33,661 nucleotides of DNA. Source: Clostridium_AD sp051278035. GTDB taxonomy: Bacteria > Bacillota > Clostridia > Clostridiales > Clostridiaceae. The notes below the pieces were generated by a model, which was given only the letters and a program-made list of their open reading frames with translations, ran no database searches and was not told where the DNA came from. Positions 7,757-15,844 of this stretch are shown here, in pieces (the first letter of the stretch is position 1; every line of letters starts with the position of its first letter). Made by a program: the position numbers and the translations under genes. The stretch is taken from the NCBI RefSeq assembly GCF_051278035.1, contig NZ_JBNMNU010000024.1, positions 1 through 33,661 of the forward strand. Reading direction: 5' to 3'.

Positions 7757-8740
7757 TTACATTTGAGGTGGCTGTTCCATCCATTTGTGTTCAATCATTA
7801 TTTTTCCGCCTTTTTTTGAATATTCAAATATATCCTTTGAAATAAGTCCAAGTTTAAGAGGTAAATCATTTCTCATACTAAAAGGTGTATCTAATCCAGT
7901 AAATCCTAATGGTGTGCTGGATAGTAAACCGTTTATATACATCATAAGTTTATCAGAGAAAGGTGTTTGAGTTGAATCTGTAACTATACCTGCCAATGTA
8001 TTCGGAGGTTCAATATCACTTTGTAATAGCAGATTACTTAGCTCAGCAATGTGTTTTTTTAATAATTCTTTACCTTCTATGAAATATTTTTTAACTTCAA
8101 TTTCTGTTGCAACTTGTGCAAATCCTGTCAACAACTTCATATCCAAAATGTTATTCTCTATAGTTTCACTGATATAACTAACCTCAATTGTATCTAGTGA
8201 GCGTTTATCAGATAAAAGATTATATCCACTCATGTAGTTTTTATCTTCAATAAATTCTACTTGTTTTGGCATAGGTGCATGTGGTGACTTTGTAAGCACT
8301 CCTTTTACTAATAGGTAGTTTGTTGTCATCATATAATATTTATTAGCAATTTCGAAGTCAAGCTTAAATATGTCATTAACCTCTTTCATATATGACATTA
8401 CGGAAAATACACCAGTACGACCAGAAGCTAATTTCATACCCCTACGAAGATGCATTATATTGAAAATGTCATCAAATAGAGGAGGTACTTCACTTACAAT
8501 ATCTTTTTCATTAATTCCTAATGGAATAACAATATTTTCATTATTAAATAAATTAATAATCTTATTTTTTATATTTGTCGTGTCGGTTATGTAGGAATTT
8601 AATATGTTTTGAGCCTCTTTATCAATAGTTTTATTTCTGAATAAATCAAATAATGTTAGCCTTTCTGTTTGTGATGTATAAAGCATCCATAATGTACTTA
8701 ATTCTGAGGAAGTTAATTGTATCTTTGCTTCCGTTGTCAT
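7757..8740 (-). CDS. DUF3231 family protein
   Basis: A 327-residue soluble protein with two similar helical halves, as usual for DUF3231 (ELSTLWMLYTSQT near residue 13 and a second copy-like half from about residue 185). The half-ends LRRGMKLASGRTGVFS and FSMRNDLPLKLGLISKD are typical family segments. These proteins occur mostly in spore-forming Firmicutes and are predicted to be ferritin-like helical bundles; the function is unknown. No signal peptide. The ribosome binding site (AGAAGGAT on the minus strand) is just before ATG 8740. It is a single gene, divergent from the cadC-cadA unit. Confidence 0.85.
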   Translation of the reverse strand: MTTEAKIQLTSSELSTLWMLYTSQTERLTLFDLFRNKTIDKEAQNILNSYITDTTNIKNKIINLFNNENIVIPLGINEKDIVSEVPPLFDDIFNIMHLRRGMKLASGRTGVFSVMSYMKEVNDIFKLDFEIANKYYMMTTNYLLVKGVLTKSPHAPMPKQVEFIEDKNYMSGYNLLSDKRSLDTIEVSYISETIENNILDMKLLTGFAQVATEIEVKKYFIEGKELLKKHIAELSNLLLQSDIEPPNTLAGIVTDSTQTPFSDKLMMYINGLLSSTPLGFTGLDTPFSMRNDLPLKLGLISKDIFEYSKKGGKIMIEHKWMEQPPQM

Positions 8741-8824
8741 TTAAATCCTTCTTTCTTTTTAAATTTATAATTACAACATTTATAATAATATTTCTAAACA
8801 ATATTATTATCTAAACCATATTAA

Positions 8825-8854
8825 ATTATACTTTTATATAGTTTTTCATAACAA
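8825..8854 (-). promoter_or_regulatory. Possible promoter of the DUF3231 gene
   Basis: On the minus strand, TTGTTA and TATAAT are separated by 18 bp, about 85 bp before the start codon. The -35 is weak and a sporulation sigma factor could be used instead. Confidence 0.35.
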
Positions 8855-8921
8855 AAGAATACTGTATTTTATATGGGGATAAACTTTTGATATATTCATT
8901 TTCTGCATTTGCTGTTTTGTG

Positions 8922-8950
8922 TTGACAAGTTATGAAGTGTGACATATAAT
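8922..8950 (+). promoter_or_regulatory. Consensus sigmaA promoter of cadC-cadA
   Basis: TTGACA (8922-8927), exactly 17 bp, then TATAAT (8945-8950): a perfect consensus. Such a strong promoter suits a gene pair that is tightly repressed, since the -10 box lies in the operator. Confidence 0.92.
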
Positions 8951-8989
8951 ATGAACATATGAACCATTATTCATATGTTCATATTATAT
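8944..8989. promoter_or_regulatory. ArsR-type operator, perfect 20-bp arms
   Basis: The left arm 8944-8963 (ATATAATATGAACATATGAA) and right arm 8970-8989 are perfect inverse complements separated by 6 bp. The left arm contains the -10 box and the transcription start region, so a bound repressor would block RNA polymerase. The ATATGAAC units repeat within each arm. This resembles the A/T-rich palindromes bound by CadC/SmtB-type repressors, here longer than the usual 12-2-12 pattern. The repressor gene starts 13 bp downstream. Confidence 0.88.
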
Positions 8990-9002
8990 GGAGGGTAAGT
9001 AA

Positions 9003-9365
9003 ATGGGAAAAGATATTGAAGTTTGCAATTGTTCTACTATACATGAGGATGTGGTGGAGAAAGTAAAAAAAATAATTCCACAGGAAGAAACATTATATGA
9101 CCTTGCAGAGCTTTTTAAGGTTTTTGGAGATAGTACAAGAATTAAAATTCTTTGTGTATTATTTGAAAGTGAGATGTGTGTTTGTGATATAGCGGCTCTT
9201 CTTAATATGACTCAATCAGCTATTTCACATCAACTGCGTGTACTTAAAAATGCTAGGCTTGTTAAATATAGAAAAGCAGGTAAGGTTGTCTATTATTCTT
9301 TGGATGACGAGCATGTTAAACAAATTTTTGATCAAGGACTTATACACATAAAAGAATTTAGATAA
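9003..9365 (+). CDS. cadC: CadC-like ArsR/SmtB metal-responsive repressor
   Basis: A 120-residue winged-helix repressor released from DNA by metal. It has the Cys set of CadC: C8 and C10 near the N-terminus (CNC) and C59 and C61 in the ELCVCD-like helix, the Cd/Pb/Bi-sensing site. It also keeps the alpha5 zinc site residues D102, H104, H115 and E118, each one position beyond the corresponding CadC residues. The recognition helix is SQSAISHQLRVLK-like (about 70-82). GGAGGG precedes ATG 9003. It lies 70 bp upstream of the matching efflux ATPase and behind a palindromic operator, so autoregulation with derepression by Cd/Zn/Pb is very likely. Confidence 0.92.
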   Translation: MGKDIEVCNCSTIHEDVVEKVKKIIPQEETLYDLAELFKVFGDSTRIKILCVLFESEMCVCDIAALLNMTQSAISHQLRVLKNARLVKYRKAGKVVYYSLDDEHVKQIFDQGLIHIKEFR

Positions 9366-9435
9366 TATTCTAGTATATAAACCAAAATTATTTCAAAAGA
9401 CATAAAAATTTTCAAAGCGGGGTGAGGAAAAGAAA

Positions 9436-11580
9436 ATGAATAATACAATTAAGATAGAATTCATTTTACAAGGATTAGGTTGTGCTAATTGTGCCAGCAA
9501 AATTGAATATCAGTGTAAAAAAATAGATGGAGTATTAGATGCAAATATAAATTTTATCAAAAAGAACTTATTAATTCAATCCGAAGATGAAAGTAAAATA
9601 TTATCGATTACGCAAGAAATAAAGAAAATAGTTAAGAAAATAGAACCTGATGTTGTGGTTATAGAAAAGAATGCAAATAGATCTAAACATGAGGAAAATG
9701 GTCATAACCACAATCATAGTAATGAGGGAGAAGGAAATAATAAGAGTAAAATTATCCGTTTTTCTATTGGGATAGTATTTTTCACTATAGCAATCATATT
9801 TAAACTAGATTATTTAGTGGAATTTACAATATTTTTTATAAGCTATTTGTTAATTGGTGGGCCAGTGCTTTTTGTAGCAGGACGCAATATATTAAGAGGA
9901 CAAGTGTTTGATGAGAATTTCTTAATGGCGCTAGCTACGGTGGGTGCGTTTTCTATTGGTGAATTTGCAGAAGGTGTGGGGGTTATGCTTTTTTATCAAA
10001 TAGGAGAATTTTTTCAAGATATGGCTACAAATAAATCAAGAAAATCCATAACAGCATTAATGGATATAAGACCAGACTATGCAAACAAGAAAGTCAGTGG
10101 TGAATATATTAAAGTAGATCCAGAAGAGGTGAAAATTGGAGATATTATAATAGTAAAACCAGGAGAAAAAGTACCTCTTGATGGTATAGTTATAGAAGGA
10201 AAGTCACTATTAGATACATCCGCATTAACTGGTGAATCTGTTCCAAGAGCAGCTAAGACAGGGGACGAAATCTTAGCAGGATGTATCAATAAAAATGGTC
10301 TATTAACTATAGAAGTTTCGAGAGAATTTGGACAATCAACCTTGGCAAAAATTTTGGATTTAGTGCAAAATGCAAGTAATAAAAAAGCGCCAACTGAAAA
10401 TTTTATAACAAAGTTTGCAAGGTATTACACTCCCGTTGTTGTTGTAAGTGCAGCGGCCCTTGCTATATTACCACCTCTTTTAATACCTGGAGCTACATTT
10501 TCACAGTGGGTATACAGAGCATTGGTATTTTTAGTAGTATCTTGTCCTTGTGCACTAGTAATATCAATTCCACTTGGTTTTTTCGGGGGGATAGGTGCTG
10601 CATCTAAAAGTGGAATTTTGGTTAAGGGTGGAAATTACCTAGAGGCCTTAAATAGTGTTGAAGTGGTGATTTTTGATAAGACAGGAACGCTAACTAAAGG
10701 AGTATTCAAGGTTACAGAGATGCATACAGAGAATGAAATAAATAGTGAAGAGCTACTGGAATATGCGGCTTATGCAGAAAGTTATTCGAACCATCCTATT
10801 GCAGCATCTATAGTAAAAGCATATGGTAAAGATGTAAGCAAAGATGATATTAGTGATTTTTACGAAATAGCTGGAAAAGGTATTAAAGTTAAAGTGAAAG
10901 GTAAATATGTATTAGCAGGTAATTCAAAAATGATGGATAGTGAGAATATTTCATATAGCAAAGCTGATAGCAAAGGAACTGTAATATATGTTGCTATAGA
11001 CAAGAAATATGCAGGCAGTATTGTAATTTCTGATGAGATAAAAGAAGATTCCATTCGCGCTATAAATAGTTTGAAGGCAATGGGAGTTAAAAAAATAGTG
11101 ATGCTTACCGGAGACAACGAAGATATAGCATTGAGTATTGGAAAAAAATTAGGGGTAGATGAAGTTTATTCAGAACTTCTTCCACATGAGAAGGTTGAAA
11201 AATTAGAAGCCATAGATAGGCAAAAATCATCTAAAGGTAAGATAGCATTTGTAGGGGATGGCATTAATGATGCACCAGTTCTTGCAAGAGCGGATATAGG
11301 GATAGCAATGGGTGGAGTAGGTTCTGATGCTGCTATAGAAGCTGCCGATATAGTAATAATGACGGATGAACCTTCAAAAATAGCAGAAGCCATTAAGATT
11401 GCTAAAAAAACTAAAAAAATCGTTATGCAAAATATAGTATTTGCCCTAAGTGTAAAAATAGTGATTTTGATATTGGCGGTTTTTGGAATTTCAACTATGT
11501 GGGAAGCTGTTTTTGGTGATGTTGGGGTTGCTCTAATTGCAGTGTTAAATTCTATGAGGGCAATGAAGATTGAAAGTTAA
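9436..11580 (+). CDS. cadA: CadA/ZntA-type P1B ATPase (Cd2+/Zn2+/Pb2+ efflux)
   Basis: A 714-residue membrane pump that expels soft divalent metals using ATP. Domains in order: a heavy-metal-associated domain with G-C16-A-N-C19; a His-rich linker (HEENGHNHNHS, about 90-100) likely to bind metal; transmembrane helices; the actuator loop with TGES (about 262); the membrane metal site C370-P-C372; phosphorylation site D414-K-T-G-T; and the hinge G607-D-G-I-N-D612. Length and order match CadA/ZntA. The CPC motif and the CadC partner argue for Cd/Zn/Pb rather than Cu (CopA) or Co. The RBS (GGGGTGAGG) precedes ATG 9436. A perfect terminator follows the stop. Confidence 0.95.
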   Translation: MNNTIKIEFILQGLGCANCASKIEYQCKKIDGVLDANINFIKKNLLIQSEDESKILSITQEIKKIVKKIEPDVVVIEKNANRSKHEENGHNHNHSNEGEGNNKSKIIRFSIGIVFFTIAIIFKLDYLVEFTIFFISYLLIGGPVLFVAGRNILRGQVFDENFLMALATVGAFSIGEFAEGVGVMLFYQIGEFFQDMATNKSRKSITALMDIRPDYANKKVSGEYIKVDPEEVKIGDIIIVKPGEKVPLDGIVIEGKSLLDTSALTGESVPRAAKTGDEILAGCINKNGLLTIEVSREFGQSTLAKILDLVQNASNKKAPTENFITKFARYYTPVVVVSAAALAILPPLLIPGATFSQWVYRALVFLVVSCPCALVISIPLGFFGGIGAASKSGILVKGGNYLEALNSVEVVIFDKTGTLTKGVFKVTEMHTENEINSEELLEYAAYAESYSNHPIAASIVKAYGKDVSKDDISDFYEIAGKGIKVKVKGKYVLAGNSKMMDSENISYSKADSKGTVIYVAIDKKYAGSIVISDEIKEDSIRAINSLKAMGVKKIVMLTGDNEDIALSIGKKLGVDEVYSELLPHEKVEKLEAIDRQKSSKGKIAFVGDGINDAPVLARADIGIAMGGVGSDAAIEAADIVIMTDEPSKIAEAIKIAKKTKKIVMQNIVFALSVKIVILILAVFGISTMWEAVFGDVGVALIAVLNSMRAMKIES

Positions 11581-11584
11581 AAAC

Positions 11585-11623
11585 AAACCACCTATACTAG
11601 ACATTAGCTAGTATAGGTGGTTT
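11585..11623. terminator. Terminator after cadA (bidirectional)
   Basis: A perfect 16-bp inverted repeat (AAACCACCTATACTAG and its inverse complement) with a 7-nt loop, 4 bp after the cadA stop. It also faces the end of the convergent CBS gene. Confidence 0.92.
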
Positions 11624-11654
11624 ATTATAAATTATGTGTATTTAACCAAGTTAA

Positions 11655-12089
11655 TTATATTAAATTAAATTTTTTCAAGTCTTCATTAGAATATAATAAA
11701 TTATAACAATAAGTTATTATATAACTTCTTTTAATTATTCCTATAAAAACATCTTTATCATCTACAACGGGAACAAAATTTTGATTTTTTGCTAAAACAA
11801 TTAAGTCCTCTATGTCTGCATTAATTAATACCGGTTTGTTATATATGCGTCTTGGAATATCTTTAATTAAAATATCATTTGTATTAATAATACTTAAATT
11901 TGGAGTGTTCTTTAGTTTCCATAATAAATCACCTTCAGTTAAAGTACCTACATAATGTCCCTTTTCATTTATAAGGGGTATAGCCGTATATCTGTGGTAC
12001 TCCATACGTTCTAACGCTTGCTTCATTGTAGAACTGGGTGTTTCATAAACAACTTCATTTTTAGGCATTAGGAAAAAAGCTATGTTCAT
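11655..12089 (-). CDS. Two-CBS-domain protein
   Basis: A 144-residue soluble protein made of a tandem CBS pair (Bateman module) with no fused catalytic domain. The first CBS is about residues 5-55 (ALERMEYHRYTAIPLINEKGHYVGTLTEGDLL). The second is about 75-125 (VLINADIEDLIVLAKNQNFVPVVDDKDVFIGIIKRSYII). Such stand-alone pairs usually bind adenine nucleotides (AMP, ATP or SAM) and act as sensors or partner regulators; the ligand here is unknown. It is a single gene, with AAAGGA before ATG 12089 on the minus strand. No partner is evident among the neighbours. Confidence 0.88.
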   Translation of the reverse strand: MNIAFFLMPKNEVVYETPSSTMKQALERMEYHRYTAIPLINEKGHYVGTLTEGDLLWKLKNTPNLSIINTNDILIKDIPRRIYNKPVLINADIEDLIVLAKNQNFVPVVDDKDVFIGIIKRSYIITYCYNLLYSNEDLKKFNLI

Positions 12090-12330
12090 ATTTAACCATC
12101 CTTTAAAGATTTTTATTTTTCTGTCAAACTATCTAACAATACCATTATAACATATATTTTACATTTATTTGTTAATAATATATTAAATCATCGCTTAGCC
12201 ATTTATAATAAGTTGATAATATAGCCGTTGGTATAATATAATAGAAACAAGAATATTTTCCGTAATATGTTATTATAGTGTTGGTACTGACAGCTATAAA
12301 GTATTGATTAAATAACCAAGGAGTGAGTGT

Positions 12331-14244
12331 ATGAACAATTTTTCATCAATTGATGAATATAAAAAGGCTAGCAAATCAGCTAAAGTAAGATACTATACTG
12401 ATATAGCAAAAGGTAACTCTGGCCATATATTATCCTTAGATAGTATTTTGAAAAAAGTAGATATAGTAGCAGAAGTGCCACTTGGAATCAAGAGTATTCC
12501 ATTAAAAAAGATACTGGGAACTTATTTTTATACAAGGAGTAGAGATTTCGCAATGAACTTTCTTCCGCTGGCTAGTGAAGACAGTGAGTTTTCTATGAAA
12601 TGGCAAGCACTTTATGCACATCATATTAACGATGGAATAAGAGACCCTATTAAGATTTATGAGTATATGAATGACTTCTATGTTATGGAGGGTAATAAAC
12701 GGGTAAGTGTACTAAATTATGTTGATGCTTATTCAATAGAGGGAGAGGTTACTAGACTAGTTCCTAAAAGAGATGAGCAGGATTTAAACAACATAATATA
12801 CTATGAATTTTTGGAGTTTAATAATAAGACAGGGATAAATGATATTTGGTTTACAAAGGTTGGGAGATTCACAGAGCTTAGTAAGTATTTAGATGAATAT
12901 GATCCAAAGCTTGACCTCTTTGCGGATAGATACCAGCATTTTTTGAAAAATGTTTATTATCCATTTAGGAACACATTTTATGAATTAGGTGGAGAAAAAT
13001 TAGACATTACTACAGGAGATGCGTTATTAGAGTATATAAGAATCTATGGTATCTCAGATGAATTTAAAGAAACAAAGAGGAAATCAAGAGTTCATAAGTT
13101 TTTAGAAGAACTTAGAATACTTTTAAAAAACAATGCGGTAGATATTCAAACAGAACCTTTCGATGTTCATAAAAAAAATGTTATTACCTCATTTACAAAT
13201 TTAGTCGTACCTCATAAAAAATTAAGGGTGGCTTTTGTTTTTGAAAAAACTATTCAAACATCAGGTTGGAGCTATGTTCATAATATAGGTAGAGTATATG
13301 CGCAGAAGCAATTAGAAGGTGAAGTAGAGACATTTGTAATAAATAATTTTCAAACTGATGGTGATGATTACGAGGTATTAAGAGGTTTATGTGATGAGGA
13401 TTACGATATTATCTTTACTACATGTCCATCTTATCTTAATACAACTCTTAGAGCCGCTTTAAAGTATGATAATATTAAATTTTTCAACTGTTCTCCAGTA
13501 AAGGCTTATAGAAATGTAAGCACATATTTTGGGCGCTCTCATGAACCAAGGTTTTTATTGGGGCTTATTGCAGGGGCTATTACTAAAACAAACATTATAG
13601 GATATATAGATATGCATAGTGAAACTGAAATTATAACAGGAATTAATGCTTTTGCACTAGGCGTTAAAACTGTAAATCCAAATGCAAAAGTTATTATTTC
13701 ATGGCTTAATGAGCCGGGTGATATGGAGCATTCTAAAGATTTAATTCAAGGCCTTAAAAAGAGTGGTGCAGATCTTATAATGCAAAATGATTTAATAGCT
13801 TTAGGCAAGGGATCAAGAGACTTTGGACTATATTCACTAAAATATAGTGAAAAAGAGGAAAAATGGGTACCTGATGTAAACTATGGTTTAATTACATGGG
13901 ACTGGGGACAGTTTTACGAGAAAATACTCAGAAATATAGTGAATGGTAGTTTTAAAGGTATATTTAGTACCGAATCTAAACGTGTAAGCTTTTGGTGGGG
14001 TATGGACTCAGGTCTTGTGGATATTATATATTCAAAACATAATGTGCCAATTCAAACTCAAAAATTAGTAGATATTATAAGAGAGTTAATAATTGAAAAT
14101 AGACATCATACCTTTGTTGGTCCAATTTACGACACCAAAGGTGAAGTTAGGATAAATGACGGTGACATAGGAAACTATGAGGATATGTTATATATGGATT
14201 GGTTTGTAGATAATGTAATAGGTGAAATTCCTATAACAGATTAA
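12331..14244 (+). CDS. Cytosolic BMP-family (PnrA-like) protein with ParB-like N-terminal region
   Basis: A 637-residue protein. Residues about 298-630 match the BMP/PnrA substrate-binding fold of nucleoside ABC transporters (KLRVAFVFEKTIQTSGWSYVHNIGR at the start; YFGRSHEPRFLLGLIAGA and IDMHSETEIITGINAFALGV further on). There is no signal peptide or lipobox at the N-terminus. Instead residues 1-297 hold a segment like the ParB/sulfiredoxin fold (DPIKIYEYMNDFYVMEGNKR, with E120-G-N-K-R124) and a helical linker. The protein should therefore stay in the cytosol and may sense a nucleoside or similar ligand rather than feed a transporter. No permease or ATPase gene is adjacent. AAGGAG lies before ATG 12331. 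A metallophosphoesterase follows 20 bp later. Function is not known. Confidence 0.8.
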   Translation: MNNFSSIDEYKKASKSAKVRYYTDIAKGNSGHILSLDSILKKVDIVAEVPLGIKSIPLKKILGTYFYTRSRDFAMNFLPLASEDSEFSMKWQALYAHHINDGIRDPIKIYEYMNDFYVMEGNKRVSVLNYVDAYSIEGEVTRLVPKRDEQDLNNIIYYEFLEFNNKTGINDIWFTKVGRFTELSKYLDEYDPKLDLFADRYQHFLKNVYYPFRNTFYELGGEKLDITTGDALLEYIRIYGISDEFKETKRKSRVHKFLEELRILLKNNAVDIQTEPFDVHKKNVITSFTNLVVPHKKLRVAFVFEKTIQTSGWSYVHNIGRVYAQKQLEGEVETFVINNFQTDGDDYEVLRGLCDEDYDIIFTTCPSYLNTTLRAALKYDNIKFFNCSPVKAYRNVSTYFGRSHEPRFLLGLIAGAITKTNIIGYIDMHSETEIITGINAFALGVKTVNPNAKVIISWLNEPGDMEHSKDLIQGLKKSGADLIMQNDLIALGKGSRDFGLYSLKYSEKEEKWVPDVNYGLITWDWGQFYEKILRNIVNGSFKGIFSTESKRVSFWWGMDSGLVDIIYSKHNVPIQTQKLVDIIRELIIENRHHTFVGPIYDTKGEVRINDGDIGNYEDMLYMDWFVDNVIGEIPITD

Positions 14245-14264
14245 AACATTCAAAGAATGAGAAG

Positions 14265-14861
14265 GTGATTAACGTTAAGGTTTTATTAGTTTCAGATGTT
14301 GAAGATAGTTATATTTGGGATCATTTTGATCATGAAAGATTCAAAGATATTGAACTTGTAATATCATGTGGAGATTTAAAAGCAGATTATTTGGAATATA
14401 TAGCTACCATGATTAATGCTCCCCTGATTTATGTTAATGGGAACCATGATACTAGGTATTTAGAAAAACCACCGGGCGGATGTATCCCTATTGATGATAA
14501 AATTTTTGTTTATAAAAACATTAGAATATTGGGCCTTGGTGGATCTATTGACTACAATAAAGGCGTTTTTCAATATTCTCAAAAGGAAATGTACAAAAGA
14601 GTTTCAAGGCTAAAATTATCGCTATGGAAGAATAAAGGATTTGATATATTAGTAACACACTCACCTGCAAAAGGTATAGGGGATGGAAAAGATGTATGTC
14701 ATCAGGGATTTGAAGCATTTGTGAATGTCTTAAATAAATATTCTCCAAAATATTTTTTTTATGGCCACCAGCATTTAGATTATGGTAATGGTGCACGAAA
14801 AATGATTTATAACACAACCGTTACTATAAATGCATTTAAGTATCATATTATTGAAATTTAA
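14265..14861 (+). CDS. Calcineurin-like metallophosphoesterase
   Basis: A 198-residue cytosolic phosphoesterase. Motifs seen: an N-terminal SDVEDS (in place of the usual DxH), GDLKADY, GNHDTRY, THSPAKG and a final YGHQHLDYG, giving most of the two-metal site. The first motif lacks the standard His, a feature of a divergent subgroup; the substrate is unknown. GTG at 14265 is the only reasonable start codon near the conserved KVLLVSDV. Its Shine-Dalgarno (GAGAAG) directly abuts it, so the start is not fully secure. The gene lies 20 bp after the BMP-fusion gene, so the two are probably co-transcribed and may share a nucleotide-related job (inference). Confidence 0.82.
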   Translation: MINVKVLLVSDVEDSYIWDHFDHERFKDIELVISCGDLKADYLEYIATMINAPLIYVNGNHDTRYLEKPPGGCIPIDDKIFVYKNIRILGLGGSIDYNKGVFQYSQKEMYKRVSRLKLSLWKNKGFDILVTHSPAKGIGDGKDVCHQGFEAFVNVLNKYSPKYFFYGHQHLDYGNGARKMIYNTTVTINAFKYHIIEI

Positions 14862-14897
14862 AAAAGTCCATGGGCAATGGCAGCCCATGGACTTTTT
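14861..14897. terminator. Bidirectional terminator between convergent genes
   Basis: A perfect 15-bp inverted repeat (AAAAAGTCCATGGGC / GCCCATGGACTTTTT) with a 7-nt loop begins at the final base of the phosphoesterase stop codon. It also lies 15 bp after the end of the minus-strand transporter gene. Confidence 0.93.
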
Positions 14898-14911
14898 GAA
14901 ATTTCAATATT

Positions 14912-15826
14912 TTAGTTTATGTGCGTAGTGCTTATTTTCTTGCGTTTAAGGAAATTCCACTTAGTTTCGGTTGTTATAATGGCTATAAATATAGTCAAAG
15001 CTCCTAAAACCATTTTTGATGTAAATATTTCATTAAGTAGTATAACAGATAAAATAGAACCAATAACGGATTCTAAACATAGAATAATGGCAGCGTGAGT
15101 AGGGGTTGTATATTTTTGTGCCACATTTTGTATAATAAATGCAATCATTGTACTAAAGATAGCTAAGTAACCAATAGCAAATATTGCACCTGAATTTAAT
15201 GCTTGTGGTATTGGTTCGTAAATCAAAGCAGCTATAATTGAGAACACTGCGGCAACACCTAACTGTATTATTACAAGGGATATAGCATCGACTTTTTCAA
15301 TAAAAACACCAACAGAAACTATATGAGCTGCAAAAAACACTGCGCATATTAAGGTCAAACCGTCTCCAAGGCCAATATGTATGCCTCCATCTAAGGTTAG
15401 CATTCCTATTCCAATAAAACATAGAAAAGCAGAAACTAATGAATATGAGTCTGGTCTCTTTTTGCTAATTACCCAATAAAGGAAGGGCACAATAACTACA
15501 TTTGTTCCAGTTAAAAAAGCATTTTTGCCAGCAGTTGTATATTTCATACCCACAGTTTGGGCTGCAAACCCTAAAAATAATAGAAGCCCAACCAAAGTTC
15601 CAATCTTTAACTCATTTATAGTAATGTTTTTAATTTTCTTTCTAAAAATTACGAGCATAATTATTACGGAAATACCAAATCGCATTGCCATAATATAAAA
15701 AGGGGTAACGCTATCTAAAGCACCTTTTACAGCTATAAACCCTCCACCCCACATAAGTGCAACTAATAGTAAAGACATATCTGCCAAGATACTCTTTTTT
15801 TTGTTAATATTTTTCATGGTTAGCAC
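14912..15826 (-). CDS. DMT-superfamily transporter (two EamA domains)
   Basis: A 304-residue membrane protein with about ten hydrophobic spans arranged as two EamA repeats. The first starts at SLLLVALMWGGGFIAVKG, where the WGGGF motif is typical. The second begins near GLTLICAVFFAAHIV and contains LAIFSTMIAFIIQN and the usual AAIILCLESVIGSILSVILLNE. These exporters/importers of metabolites (amino acids, purines and others) are hard to assign by substrate. The start lies 18 bp after the stop of the HD-GYP gene, with AAAGGAG in the gap, so the pair forms an operon. The end is closed by the shared terminator. Confidence 0.92.
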   Translation of the reverse strand: MLTMKNINKKKSILADMSLLLVALMWGGGFIAVKGALDSVTPFYIMAMRFGISVIIMLVIFRKKIKNITINELKIGTLVGLLLFLGFAAQTVGMKYTTAGKNAFLTGTNVVIVPFLYWVISKKRPDSYSLVSAFLCFIGIGMLTLDGGIHIGLGDGLTLICAVFFAAHIVSVGVFIEKVDAISLVIIQLGVAAVFSIIAALIYEPIPQALNSGAIFAIGYLAIFSTMIAFIIQNVAQKYTTPTHAAIILCLESVIGSILSVILLNEIFTSKMVLGALTIFIAIITTETKWNFLKRKKISTTHIN

Positions 15827-15844
15827 TCCTTTAAAATGTTAGTA

